The notes below the pieces were generated by a model that made no database searches, had not been told where the DNA came from, and saw only the letters and a list, made by a program, of their open reading frames with translations. Positions 18,150 to 26,807 of a DNA stretch of 64,000 bases are shown here, in pieces (within the stretch, counting starts at the first letter, position 1; each line of letters starts with the position of its first letter). Where the stretch lies: assembly GCA_016787725.1 (NCBI GenBank), contig JAEUTZ010000017.1, positions 62,001-126,000 of the forward strand, written 5' to 3'. Both the position numbers and the translations under genes were made by a program. The DNA is from Cyclobacteriaceae bacterium. GTDB taxonomy: Bacteria; Bacteroidota; Bacteroidia; Cytophagales; Cyclobacteriaceae.

Positions 18150-19949
18150 ATGAAAGCCCCGATTCAAAAGATCCTGCTGGTGTTGGCCATTGTAGGATGT
18201 TCTGCACCAAAAGAGAAAATTCCGGATACCCCCATGTCCCAGGAGCTGCAAAAGAAAGTAGTGATTTACCAAATGATGACCCGCCTGTTTGGTAATACGA
18301 AAACAAACAATACCACCCATGGAACGCTGAACGAGAACGGAGTTGGAAAATTCGCTGACATTAATGAAACGGCTCTGAAAGAAATAAAAGAACTGGGAGT
18401 AACTCACGTTTGGTATACCGGGGTGCTTGAGCACGCATTGATGACCGATTATACTGCTGAAGGAATTCCACTCGATGATGCCGATGTCGTGAAAGGCCGG
18501 GCGGGTTCACCGTATTCTATTAAGGATTATTACGATGTCAATCCTGATCTTGCAACGGATGTGAAGAATCGGATGGCGGAGTTCGGGCAATTGGTAGCAC
18601 GCACGCATGCAGCGGGCATGAAGGTGTTGATTGACTTTGTTCCGAATCATGTGGCCCGTGGTTACAAGAGTGATGTGAAACCTGCAGGAGTCGCTGACCT
18701 GGGTGAAGGCGATGATACCGCTGTGGCCTTTAAACCTTCCAACAACTTCTATTACTTACCGGGAAAGGCCTTTCAGCCTCCGGTTCGCTACAATCCATTG
18801 GGTCAACAGTCCACAACCACTGAAGATAAAAAGTTTTCGGAAATACCTGCCAAGGCTACTGGCAACGATCAGTTCACGGCTACTCCATCCATCGATGATT
18901 GGTTTGAGTCGGTCAAGTTGAACTATGGAGTGGATATTTTGGATAATCGTAAGACCTATTTTGAGCCGGTGCCCAACACCTGGGAAAAGATGCGTGACAT
19001 TCTGGTGTATTGGGCCGGTAAAAATGTAGATGGTTTCCGGTGCGACATGGCAGAAATGGTTCCGGTTGAATTTTGGAGTTGGGTCATTCCGCAGGTGAAG
19101 GCAGTTAACCCTGAGATCGTTTTTATAGCAGAAATTTACAATCCTGCGCAATACCGAAATTACATTCAAACGGGCCGGTTTGACTATCTCTACGACAAGG
19201 TGCAATTGTATGATACACTGCGGCTCCTGATTAACGGTCACTCGAATACGGTACACCTTGCTGAGATTCAGAAAAGTTTAGCGGGCATCAATCATAAGAT
19301 GCTGCATTTTCTGGAGAACCACGATGAGCAGCGAATCGCTTCGCCCTTCTTTGCCGGTGATTATTGGAAGGCGGTACCGGCCATGGTGATCAGTGCCACG
19401 CTTGATCAGGCTCCTATCATGATTTACTTTGGCCAAGAGGTAGGTGAGCCCGGAGCCGGAGCCGAAGGATTTAGTGGGGAGGACGGACGCACCACGATTT
19501 ATGATTATTGGGGTGTACCAGAGCATCAGAAATGGGTAAATGGTGGGAAGTACGATGGTGGAGGATTGAGTGACGATCAAAAAGCCTTGCGTCAATTTTA
19601 TGGCGATATCCTTTTTTTCGCAGCTTCGAATCCTGCCATCACCCAGGGCGACTACTTTGATTTAACCGAATTCAACCAACAGCAAGGTAATATCAATCAC
19701 CGCATTCATGTTTTTGCACGCGTATCGGGTGAAGAGCGTCTGGTGATCCTTTCGGGATTTAATGACAAACTGATGCGGGTGAAAATCCAATTATCGGAAG
19801 AAGTGAAGCAAGCATTTCAGTTTGCACCGGGCGAAGAATACCTTGGTCGGGATTTGCTTCGCAGTGGTCAGGACATTGGACTTGATTCGACCGGTACCTT
19901 TGAAGTGGATTTACCCGCGTATGCGGCTTATATTTTTAAGATTAAATAA
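18150..19949 (+). CDS. GH13 alpha-amylase-family lipoprotein (first of operon)
   Basis: A 599-residue glycoside hydrolase of the GH13 barrel type. The leader ends in a lipobox at Cys17 (LAIVGC), so the enzyme is lipid-anchored in the envelope, perhaps on the surface. Catalytic regions are complete: VLIDFVPNHVA (region I), VDGFRCDMAEM with nucleophile Asp299, FIAEIYNPAQY with acid Glu328, and FLENHDEQR with Asp392. It acts on alpha-1,4/1,6-glucans or maltodextrins; product size is not predictable by eye. It opens a six-gene operon: the next gene starts two bases after its stop. Beyond residue 530 a short beta-sandwich domain C is visible. Confidence 0.92.
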   Translation: MKAPIQKILLVLAIVGCSAPKEKIPDTPMSQELQKKVVIYQMMTRLFGNTKTNNTTHGTLNENGVGKFADINETALKEIKELGVTHVWYTGVLEHALMTDYTAEGIPLDDADVVKGRAGSPYSIKDYYDVNPDLATDVKNRMAEFGQLVARTHAAGMKVLIDFVPNHVARGYKSDVKPAGVADLGEGDDTAVAFKPSNNFYYLPGKAFQPPVRYNPLGQQSTTTEDKKFSEIPAKATGNDQFTATPSIDDWFESVKLNYGVDILDNRKTYFEPVPNTWEKMRDILVYWAGKNVDGFRCDMAEMVPVEFWSWVIPQVKAVNPEIVFIAEIYNPAQYRNYIQTGRFDYLYDKVQLYDTLRLLINGHSNTVHLAEIQKSLAGINHKMLHFLENHDEQRIASPFFAGDYWKAVPAMVISATLDQAPIMIYFGQEVGEPGAGAEGFSGEDGRTTIYDYWGVPEHQKWVNGGKYDGGGLSDDQKALRQFYGDILFFAASNPAITQGDYFDLTEFNQQQGNINHRIHVFARVSGEERLVILSGFNDKLMRVKIQLSEEVKQAFQFAPGEEYLGRDLLRSGQDIGLDSTGTFEVDLPAYAAYIFKIK

Positions 19950-19951
19950 CC

Positions 19952-21499
19952 ATGCGCAAGAGTTCCTGTGTATTAATTGTATTACTGTTACTCTTCTCCT
20001 GCGGGCAACCGCAAAAGGTAACAAAGTGGCCTTATGGTGTCAATTACGAGATCTTCGTTCGATCGTTTGCCGATAGCAATGGCGATGGCATTGGCGACTT
20101 CAACGGAATTACCGCACGATTGGATTATTTACAGGACCTTGGTGTGGGTGGCATTTGGTTGATGCCCATTATGCCTTCACCGACTTATCATAAATATGAT
20201 GTGGTTGATTACAAAGCGGTTGATGCCGAGTATGGCACCCAGGAAGATTTCAAAAAATTAGTAGCCGAGGCACACAAACGCGGAATCCGGATCCTCGTGG
20301 ATTTGATTTTAAATCATACCGGTTCCGATCACCCCTGGTTTCAAAGCGCGAGCAAAGATCCGAACAGCCCCTATCGCGACTACTATGTTTGGGCTGATAA
20401 GGATTCCATCCGCGAACAGATATCAAAAAAGTCAATTTCCCTGGATTCGGATAATATCACCCAATGGCACGCAGTGAATAGCGACACGCTTGCCGAACAC
20501 TATTATGGTTTTTTCTGGGGCGGTATGCCCGACTTGAATTTTGATAATCCGAAAGTTAAGCAGGAGTTTATTGACATCGGCAAATATTGGCTGGCCGAGA
20601 TGAATGTGGATGGATTTCGGTTGGATGCAGCCAAGCACATCTTTCCTACCGAACGGGCAACCGACAATCATGCGATCTGGGTTTGGTTTCGCGAGGAGAT
20701 GCAAAAGATAAAACCGGAAGTTTACCTGGTAGGCGAAGTCTGGTCCAAAGCCGAGGATGTGGCACCGTATCTGCAAGGGTTGCCCGCTTTATTTAATTTT
20801 GATATGGGCTATGCCATCACATCGGTAGTACAAGCTGGGCAGGATACGATTGGATTAATCAAAAAATACAAAGAGATCAGCGATTTTTATAATCAAAGTA
20901 CAAACGAGTATATCGATGCTGTCTTTTTGAAAAATCATGATCAGAACCGGATAGCCAGTGAGTTGGAGAATAATCTGCAGAAGGCCCGGATAGCCGCAGG
21001 GATTTTGTTAACCCTACCAGGTACACCTTATATTTATTATGGCGAAGAGCTGGGAATGTTTGGTAAAAAGCCAGACGAATATATACGCGAGCCTTTCCTC
21101 TGGGCACCCGGTAAGGAAGACGCAATGCAGACACGCTGGGAAGAACCTCGTTACAGCACGGATCAAACAGTAATTCCTTATTCAGTACAGAAGGACGATC
21201 CCAATTCGATTTATAATTTTTACACAGACTTTATCCGTTATCGCAATAGTAGCATGATCTTAACCTACGGGGATATTGAAAATTCGCCATTACAGGTAAG
21301 GGAACTGGTGAGTTTTATTCGCAGGCAGGGGGAGGACAAGCGGTTGGTGATACACAATGTATCCGATGTTGAAGTTACTATCAGAATGGAGAACGAGTTA
21401 GCAGGGTTTGATGAGGTTGAGTTTCTGACCGGGGGAGAACTTAATGCCCATGAAACGGAGTGGACAATACCGGCATACACATCAATAATTATTAAATAA
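19952..21499 (+). CDS. GH13 alpha-glucosidase/amylase-family lipoprotein (second of operon)
   Basis: A 515-residue GH13 enzyme with a lipobox at Cys17 (LLFSC). Motifs are FADSNGDGIGDFNGI, ILVDLILNHTGSDHPWF, VDGFRLDAAKHIF (nucleophile Asp225), LVGEVWSKAEDV (acid Glu262), FLKNHDQNRIAS (Asp330) and LPGTPYIYYGEELGM. The early DSNGDGIGD is the calcium-site motif of the oligo-1,6-glucosidase and neopullulanase side of the family. Together with the preceding lipoprotein it should cut external alpha-glucan to small sugars such as maltose or glucose in the envelope. It lies between the first GH13 gene (two-base gap) and glgE (21-base gap). Confidence 0.93.
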   Translation: MRKSSCVLIVLLLLFSCGQPQKVTKWPYGVNYEIFVRSFADSNGDGIGDFNGITARLDYLQDLGVGGIWLMPIMPSPTYHKYDVVDYKAVDAEYGTQEDFKKLVAEAHKRGIRILVDLILNHTGSDHPWFQSASKDPNSPYRDYYVWADKDSIREQISKKSISLDSDNITQWHAVNSDTLAEHYYGFFWGGMPDLNFDNPKVKQEFIDIGKYWLAEMNVDGFRLDAAKHIFPTERATDNHAIWVWFREEMQKIKPEVYLVGEVWSKAEDVAPYLQGLPALFNFDMGYAITSVVQAGQDTIGLIKKYKEISDFYNQSTNEYIDAVFLKNHDQNRIASELENNLQKARIAAGILLTLPGTPYIYYGEELGMFGKKPDEYIREPFLWAPGKEDAMQTRWEEPRYSTDQTVIPYSVQKDDPNSIYNFYTDFIRYRNSSMILTYGDIENSPLQVRELVSFIRRQGEDKRLVIHNVSDVEVTIRMENELAGFDEVEFLTGGELNAHETEWTIPAYTSIIIK

Positions 21500-21520
21500 T
21501 CAGATAAAAGACTGGATTCA

Positions 21521-23467
21521 ATGATAAAAGGAAAATCACGGGTCATTATTGAAACTGTACAACCACTTGTAGAGGGTGGGTTATACCCGGCTAAGCGAAC
21601 TGCAGGTGAACGTGTAGATGTTTCCGCTGCCATTTTTGGCGATGGCCATGACCATATTCGGGCGGAAGTGTTGTTTAAAAAGGAAGGAGCTGCTGCCTGG
21701 CAACGGGTAGAAATGACTCCCACCTTTAATGATGAATGGAAGGCATCCTTTTATGTAACGGAGCAAGGTTTTTATGTTTACACGATTCAAGCCTGGGTCG
21801 ATCACTTCGATACCTGGTATGACGGCTTTAAGAAGAAAGCCAACGCAAAGATTGATGTAACTGTAGAATTGATGGAAGGTGCGATTTTGTTGCGCACCCT
21901 GGGTGAATCGAATCCGGAATTGATAGCCTATGCGCGGAGGTTAGAGGATAAAAGCCGATATCAAACGGCTATTGACCTGGTACTCAGTAAAGAGTTTGAG
22001 GAAGTAGTTCATCATAATCCGCTTCGGATTTATGAAACGAAGCTGAATTCTGAAATCAAGATAAAGGTGGAACATGCCAAAGCAAATTTCAGCGCATGGT
22101 ATGAATTTTTTCCCCGATCCGCTTCTCTCGAATCAGGAAAACACGGCACCTTTCAGGATTGCATTCGCCTGCTGCCGCGAATAGCGGCCATGGGTTTTGA
22201 TGTGCTGTATTTTCCACCCATACACCCCATCGGTAAAGTAAACCGGAAAGGGAAGAACAACAATGTGCGTTCACAACCGGGCGAACCTGGATCGCCTTGG
22301 GCCATCGGCAGCGATGAGGGTGGTCATAAATCCATCTTGCCGGCATTGGGTACGTTGGCTGATTTTAATAAGCTGGTGGTTGAAGCAAAAAAAATGGGGA
22401 TCGATGTAGCGATGGACATTGCGTTCCAATGCGCACCTGATCATCCCTATGTGAAGGAACATCCGGAGTGGTTTAAGCAACGGCCGGATGGCACTATACA
22501 ATATGCGGAAAACCCCCCTAAAAAGTATCAGGATATCTATCCTTTTAATTTTGAGAATGATAATTGGCAAGGCTTGTGGGACGAACTCAAATCGGTTTTT
22601 CTTTTTTGGATAGAACAAGGTGTAAAAATTTTCCGGGTCGATAACCCGCATACCAAGCCTATTCCGTTTTGGCACTGGGTAATTTTAGAAATTCAGAAAG
22701 ACCATCCGGATATTATCTTTTTATCGGAGGCTTTTACAAGACCCAAGATCATGGCCTCGTTGGCGAAGGTCGGGTTCACCCAATCGTACACTTATTTTAC
22801 CTGGCGAGTTTCTAAGCAGGAATTGATTGACTATGTGAATGAACTCGTATTCGGCCCATCGCGCAATTACTTTCGGCCCAATTTCTGGCCGAATACCCCA
22901 GATATCCTGCCATACCACCTTCAGCATCAGGGTGAAAACATCTTTATTCTGCGGTATGCCATGGCCGCAACGTTGTCGTCCAACTATGGGGTATATGGCC
23001 CGGCCTATGAGTTTTATGAAAACACCCCCATTGAAGGCCGAGAGGAGTACTTTAACTCAGAGAAGTATGAAGTACGCCATTACGATTGGAAACGTACCAA
23101 TCGCATGACGGATATTATGAGTTTGCTGAATAAGATCCGTAAAGAGAACGAGGCGATGCAATCGACCTGGAATATTCAGTTTTGCCCGATCGAGAATAAT
23201 CAGATACTGGCCTACCTGAAGGCAACCGATGACTTGAAGAACATTATTCTGGTGGTCGTTAATCTTGACCCACAACGTGGCCAAAGCGGATTTGTACAAC
23301 TCCCTAAAGATCGATTAAAACTGACCGATAAAATCAATATCAAAGTTCATGACCTGATTACGGATGAGCATTACACCTGGACCCAGGAATGGAACTATGT
23401 GGATTTGAATCCGAACAAGATGCCGTTTCATGTTCTCAAACTGGAAATTCACGAGTCAAATATGTAA
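21521..23467 (+). CDS. glgE: Alpha-1,4-glucan:maltose-1-phosphate maltosyltransferase
   Basis: A 648-residue cytosolic GH13_3 enzyme that transfers maltose from maltose 1-phosphate to the end of an alpha-1,4-glucan. The N-terminal beta-sandwich (residues about 10-110) is followed by a helical domain and the barrel. Diagnostic motifs are FPPIHPIGKVNRKGKNN, AFQCAPDHPYV, FRVDNPHTKPIPFWHW (nucleophile Asp374), FLSEAFTRPKIM (acid Glu403) and FWPNTPDILPYHLQ (third carboxylate). All three are present, so the enzyme should be active. It is followed by the TreS-maltokinase gene with three bases between, which supplies its substrate. Confidence 0.96.
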   Translation: MIKGKSRVIIETVQPLVEGGLYPAKRTAGERVDVSAAIFGDGHDHIRAEVLFKKEGAAAWQRVEMTPTFNDEWKASFYVTEQGFYVYTIQAWVDHFDTWYDGFKKKANAKIDVTVELMEGAILLRTLGESNPELIAYARRLEDKSRYQTAIDLVLSKEFEEVVHHNPLRIYETKLNSEIKIKVEHAKANFSAWYEFFPRSASLESGKHGTFQDCIRLLPRIAAMGFDVLYFPPIHPIGKVNRKGKNNNVRSQPGEPGSPWAIGSDEGGHKSILPALGTLADFNKLVVEAKKMGIDVAMDIAFQCAPDHPYVKEHPEWFKQRPDGTIQYAENPPKKYQDIYPFNFENDNWQGLWDELKSVFLFWIEQGVKIFRVDNPHTKPIPFWHWVILEIQKDHPDIIFLSEAFTRPKIMASLAKVGFTQSYTYFTWRVSKQELIDYVNELVFGPSRNYFRPNFWPNTPDILPYHLQHQGENIFILRYAMAATLSSNYGVYGPAYEFYENTPIEGREEYFNSEKYEVRHYDWKRTNRMTDIMSLLNKIRKENEAMQSTWNIQFCPIENNQILAYLKATDDLKNIILVVVNLDPQRGQSGFVQLPKDRLKLTDKINIKVHDLITDEHYTWTQEWNYVDLNPNKMPFHVLKLEIHESNM

Positions 23468-23470
23468 TTC

Positions 23471-26400
23471 ATGGCCGCACCCTCAAAAAATAGAGATCCA
23501 CTTTGGTTTAAAGATGCCATCATTTACGAAGTAAGTGTACGGGCATTTTATGACAGCAATGGAGATGGGATTGGAGATTTTCAAGGCCTGATACAGAAAT
23601 TGGATTACCTGGAAGATTTAGGAATTACTGCCATCTGGTTGTTGCCGTTTTTTCCTTCGCCTTTGAAAGATGATGGCTTTGATGTGACCGAATATTGCGA
23701 CATCCATCCGGATTATGGAACGCTGGCAGACTTTAAGGTCTTTTTAAAGGAAGCGCATCGAAGGGGAATTCGGGTTATTACCGAGCTAGTGCTCAATCAC
23801 ACATCTGATCAACACCCGTGGTTTCAGAAATCGCGCAAAGCAAGACCCGGCTCGCGCTACAAGGATTATTATGTCTGGAGCGATACCCAGGAAAAGTATA
23901 AGGAGGCACGCATCATGTTTACCGATGACGAACCTTCTAACTGGTCGTGGGACAATGAAGCCAAGGCCTACTATTGGCATCGGTTTTACCGGCACCAACC
24001 GGAATTGAATTTTGAAAACCCTGAGGTCCAGCTGGAAATCATTAAGATAGTTGACTTTTGGATGAAGATCGGTGTTGATGGATTTCGTTTGGCATCGGTA
24101 CCCTTTCTGTTTGAAGAAGAAGGTACCAATTGTGAAAACCTGCCGCAAACACATGCCTTCCTCAAGCGCCTCCGTGGACACATCGACAAGCACTATGAGG
24201 ATCGGATCCTGATGGCGGAAGCTAATCTTTGGCCCGAAGATGCCGCCCAGTATTTCGGGGAAGGTCAGGAGTGTCATATGAATTTCCACTATCCGTTGAT
24301 GCCCCGGCTTTACCTGGGGTTGCGCACGGAAGATTCCTATCCGATCATTGACATCCTGGAACAAACGCCTTCAACACCACTCAACAGTCAGTGGGCTTTG
24401 TTCTTACGCAACCACGATGAGATTGGCCTTGAGATGGTGACAGAGGAAGAAAAGGATTACCTCTTTAAAGCCTATGCCAATGACCCACACACCAAGCACA
24501 ACCTGGGCATTCGCAGACGATTGGCGCCCCTTTTAAATAATGACCGGAGAAAGATCGAGTTGTTATACGCATTGTTGTTTTCCTTGCCGGGTACCCCGGT
24601 ACTTTATTATGGCGATGAGATCGGGATGGGCGACAACATTTATCTGGGTGATCGGTTTGGTGTTCGTACTCCCATGCAATGGAACATGAACATCAATGCC
24701 GGCTTTTCTTCGGCCAATCCTCAAAAACTTTACCTACCGGTGATTACAGACCCGGTGTACCGGTATGAATCGGTAAACGTGGCCACCCAGGATGAGAATC
24801 CATCCTCGTTAATGTGGTGGATTAAAAATGTGCTGGCCATGCGCAAGCGCCTTAACCTGTTTGGCCGGGGCGATATTAAGTTTATTGACAGCAGCAATTC
24901 AAAAGTGCTTTGCTTCTCACGTACCTATCAAAAGCAAACTATTATCGTGGTGGCCAACCTTTCACAATTTTCACAAGCTACCACATTGGATCTGAAAGAA
25001 TTTAAAGATTGCGACATTACAGAAGTATTCAGTCAAAACCGGTTTATGAGTGTTGCGGAAGGAGACTACGCCATCACGATTGGACCCTATGGGTACTTCT
25101 GGTTTCAGGCAGACGCCTCTGAGAAAAAGGAACAAGGAGGCAGCTCCAATGAATTGTTCCTATTTAAAGCCGAGCTTTCGTGGGAGCGTTTGTTCTCCAA
25201 TTACAATGAAGTACGGGTATTGGAGCGAAAGGTGTTACAACCGTTCATGAAAAAGTGTCGATGGTTTGGCGGGAAAGCCCGCGCCATCAGTAAGATGAGC
25301 ATTCACAAGGTAATTCCGTTGAAGGTGGAAGGAGAGACTCACTACCTCACCATCATTGAAGTACATTATGTGCAGCGGTTGCCCGAGCTATATTTTCTGC
25401 CGATGTGCTTTATTCCTTCGGACAGTATTTTTGATAAGGTGGAGTATACCGCGCAAAGTGTGGTGAGCCGGGCCGAGATTCAGGGAAAAGTTGGTTTTAT
25501 TTTGGATAGCAGTTACCACAAAGGGTTCCGCGATTATTTGTTCTCCAGTATGGATCGTAAGGTACGAGTGAAGGATGAAGATGGAACCCTGGAATTTAAC
25601 AGCAGTGTGTTTACCAAGTTAAATGCCGAACGTGTTGAGTCGAAAATCCTGAAAGCGGATCAGAGCAACACCGCCATTATCTACAACGACCAATACTTTT
25701 TCAAATTCTATCGCAAGATTGAGCAAGAGATTAACCCCGATCTGGAGATTGTGAGATTTCTGTCAGAGAATACTTCATTCCGCAATGCGCCCAAGTATGC
25801 TGGAAGTATTGAATTCAAGGATGACTCCGGAAAGACCATTGTTTTTGGATTATTGCAGGAGAAGGTTGAGAACCAGGGGGATGCCTGGATCATGACCATC
25901 GACTCGGTGGGACGGTTTTATGAGCGTGTGATGGCAAAGGCAAAAAAAGAAAAATTACCTACCCTGGTAAATAAAGCCGCCATCAAATTTGAAGAAGCAC
26001 CGGAATTGATTCAGGAATTTATTGGCCGTGGATTTTATGAACGCGTTGTGCGGTTGGGCCAACGGACTGCCGAAATGCACATGGCGTTGGCTTCAGACAA
26101 AACAAACCCGGCCTTTGCACCTGAGTACTTTAATGCCAACTATCAACGTTCGCTCTATTCTGCCTTGCGCAAACTGACTCGCGATCGGTTTAAGCTGCTG
26201 GAACAATCCATGGGTAAGCTGAAAGATGAAACCCAGGAACTAGCACGGAAAGTATTGGCGATGGAAGACAGCGTGCTGGCGTGTTTCAGTGAGGTTTATC
26301 AAGTAAAGATCAATGCGATCAAAACCCGCATCCATGGCGATTACCACCTGGGTCAGGTGTTGTTCACAGGAAAGGACTTCATCATAATCGATTTTGAGGG

Positions 26401-26803
26401 TGAGCCGGGCTTTAGTTTCAGCGAGCGGAGGCTCAAGAAAAACCCCATGAAAGATGTGGCCGGAATGATGCGCTCTTTTCACTATGCGGCTTTTGGCAAA
26501 ATCCTGTTGAACGAAAACTATCGGGAAAAAGACATTGAGTTTTTGATCCAATGGGCGGAGCAGTGGCAACACTATGTGAGCCGGTTTTACCTGGGTGCCT
26601 ATTTGGAACGATTAGGGTTGGAGAGTAACTTAAGCGACCAGGATGAAATCCTGATTCGTACCTACCTGATCGAGAAAGCGATTTATGAATTGGGATATGA
26701 ACTAAATGGAAGGCCCGATTGGGTAAACATTCCACTGCGCGGGATTTATTACCATATGAACCGGTATTTCCAAGCCAAGGAAGAACGAAAAAAGAAAAAC
26801 TAA
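23471..26803 (+). CDS. treS: Trehalose synthase-maltokinase fusion with degenerate TreS nucleophile
   Basis: A 1110-residue two-domain protein. Residues 1-555 are a TreS (GH13_16) module: DSNGDGIGDFQGL, LVLNHTSDQHPWFQ, NENPEVQLE-type segment, GTNCENLPQTHAFLKRLR, Glu250 in LMAEANLWPEDA, Asp316 in FLRNHDEIGLEMVT, and DEIGMGDNIYLGDR. The nucleophile position is abnormal: the usual GFRLDAVPYLF reads GFRLASVPFLF, with Ala208 for Asp. Residues about 575-1110 are a maltokinase: CRWFGGKAR, NTAIIYNDQYFFKFYRKIE, IHGDYHLGQVLF, DFEGEPG and DVAGMMRSFHYAAF, all intact. The protein should phosphorylate maltose to maltose 1-phosphate for GlgE; whether it interconverts trehalose and maltose is doubtful. It overlaps no neighbour and is four bases from glgB. 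Confidence 0.95.
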   Translation: MAAPSKNRDPLWFKDAIIYEVSVRAFYDSNGDGIGDFQGLIQKLDYLEDLGITAIWLLPFFPSPLKDDGFDVTEYCDIHPDYGTLADFKVFLKEAHRRGIRVITELVLNHTSDQHPWFQKSRKARPGSRYKDYYVWSDTQEKYKEARIMFTDDEPSNWSWDNEAKAYYWHRFYRHQPELNFENPEVQLEIIKIVDFWMKIGVDGFRLASVPFLFEEEGTNCENLPQTHAFLKRLRGHIDKHYEDRILMAEANLWPEDAAQYFGEGQECHMNFHYPLMPRLYLGLRTEDSYPIIDILEQTPSTPLNSQWALFLRNHDEIGLEMVTEEEKDYLFKAYANDPHTKHNLGIRRRLAPLLNNDRRKIELLYALLFSLPGTPVLYYGDEIGMGDNIYLGDRFGVRTPMQWNMNINAGFSSANPQKLYLPVITDPVYRYESVNVATQDENPSSLMWWIKNVLAMRKRLNLFGRGDIKFIDSSNSKVLCFSRTYQKQTIIVVANLSQFSQATTLDLKEFKDCDITEVFSQNRFMSVAEGDYAITIGPYGYFWFQADASEKKEQGGSSNELFLFKAELSWERLFSNYNEVRVLERKVLQPFMKKCRWFGGKARAISKMSIHKVIPLKVEGETHYLTIIEVHYVQRLPELYFLPMCFIPSDSIFDKVEYTAQSVVSRAEIQGKVGFILDSSYHKGFRDYLFSSMDRKVRVKDEDGTLEFNSSVFTKLNAERVESKILKADQSNTAIIYNDQYFFKFYRKIEQEINPDLEIVRFLSENTSFRNAPKYAGSIEFKDDSGKTIVFGLLQEKVENQGDAWIMTIDSVGRFYERVMAKAKKEKLPTLVNKAAIKFEEAPELIQEFIGRGFYERVVRLGQRTAEMHMALASDKTNPAFAPEYFNANYQRSLYSALRKLTRDRFKLLEQSMGKLKDETQELARKVLAMEDSVLACFSEVYQVKINAIKTRIHGDYHLGQVLFTGKDFIIIDFEGEPGFSFSERRLKKNPMKDVAGMMRSFHYAAFGKILLNENYREKDIEFLIQWAEQWQHYVSRFYLGAYLERLGLESNLSDQDEILIRTYLIEKAIYELGYELNGRPDWVNIPLRGIYYHMNRYFQAKEERKKKN

Positions 26804-26807
26804 AACT

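Noticed and set aside
21265-21723. A 152-residue minus-strand frame across the glgE start
   Set aside because: It overlaps two well-supported genes and contains no recognisable domain.
24080-24105. Sequencing error as the cause of the missing TreS nucleophile
   Set aside because: The change spans two codons with several base differences and no frameshift, so a simple error is unlikely, though only reads can prove it.
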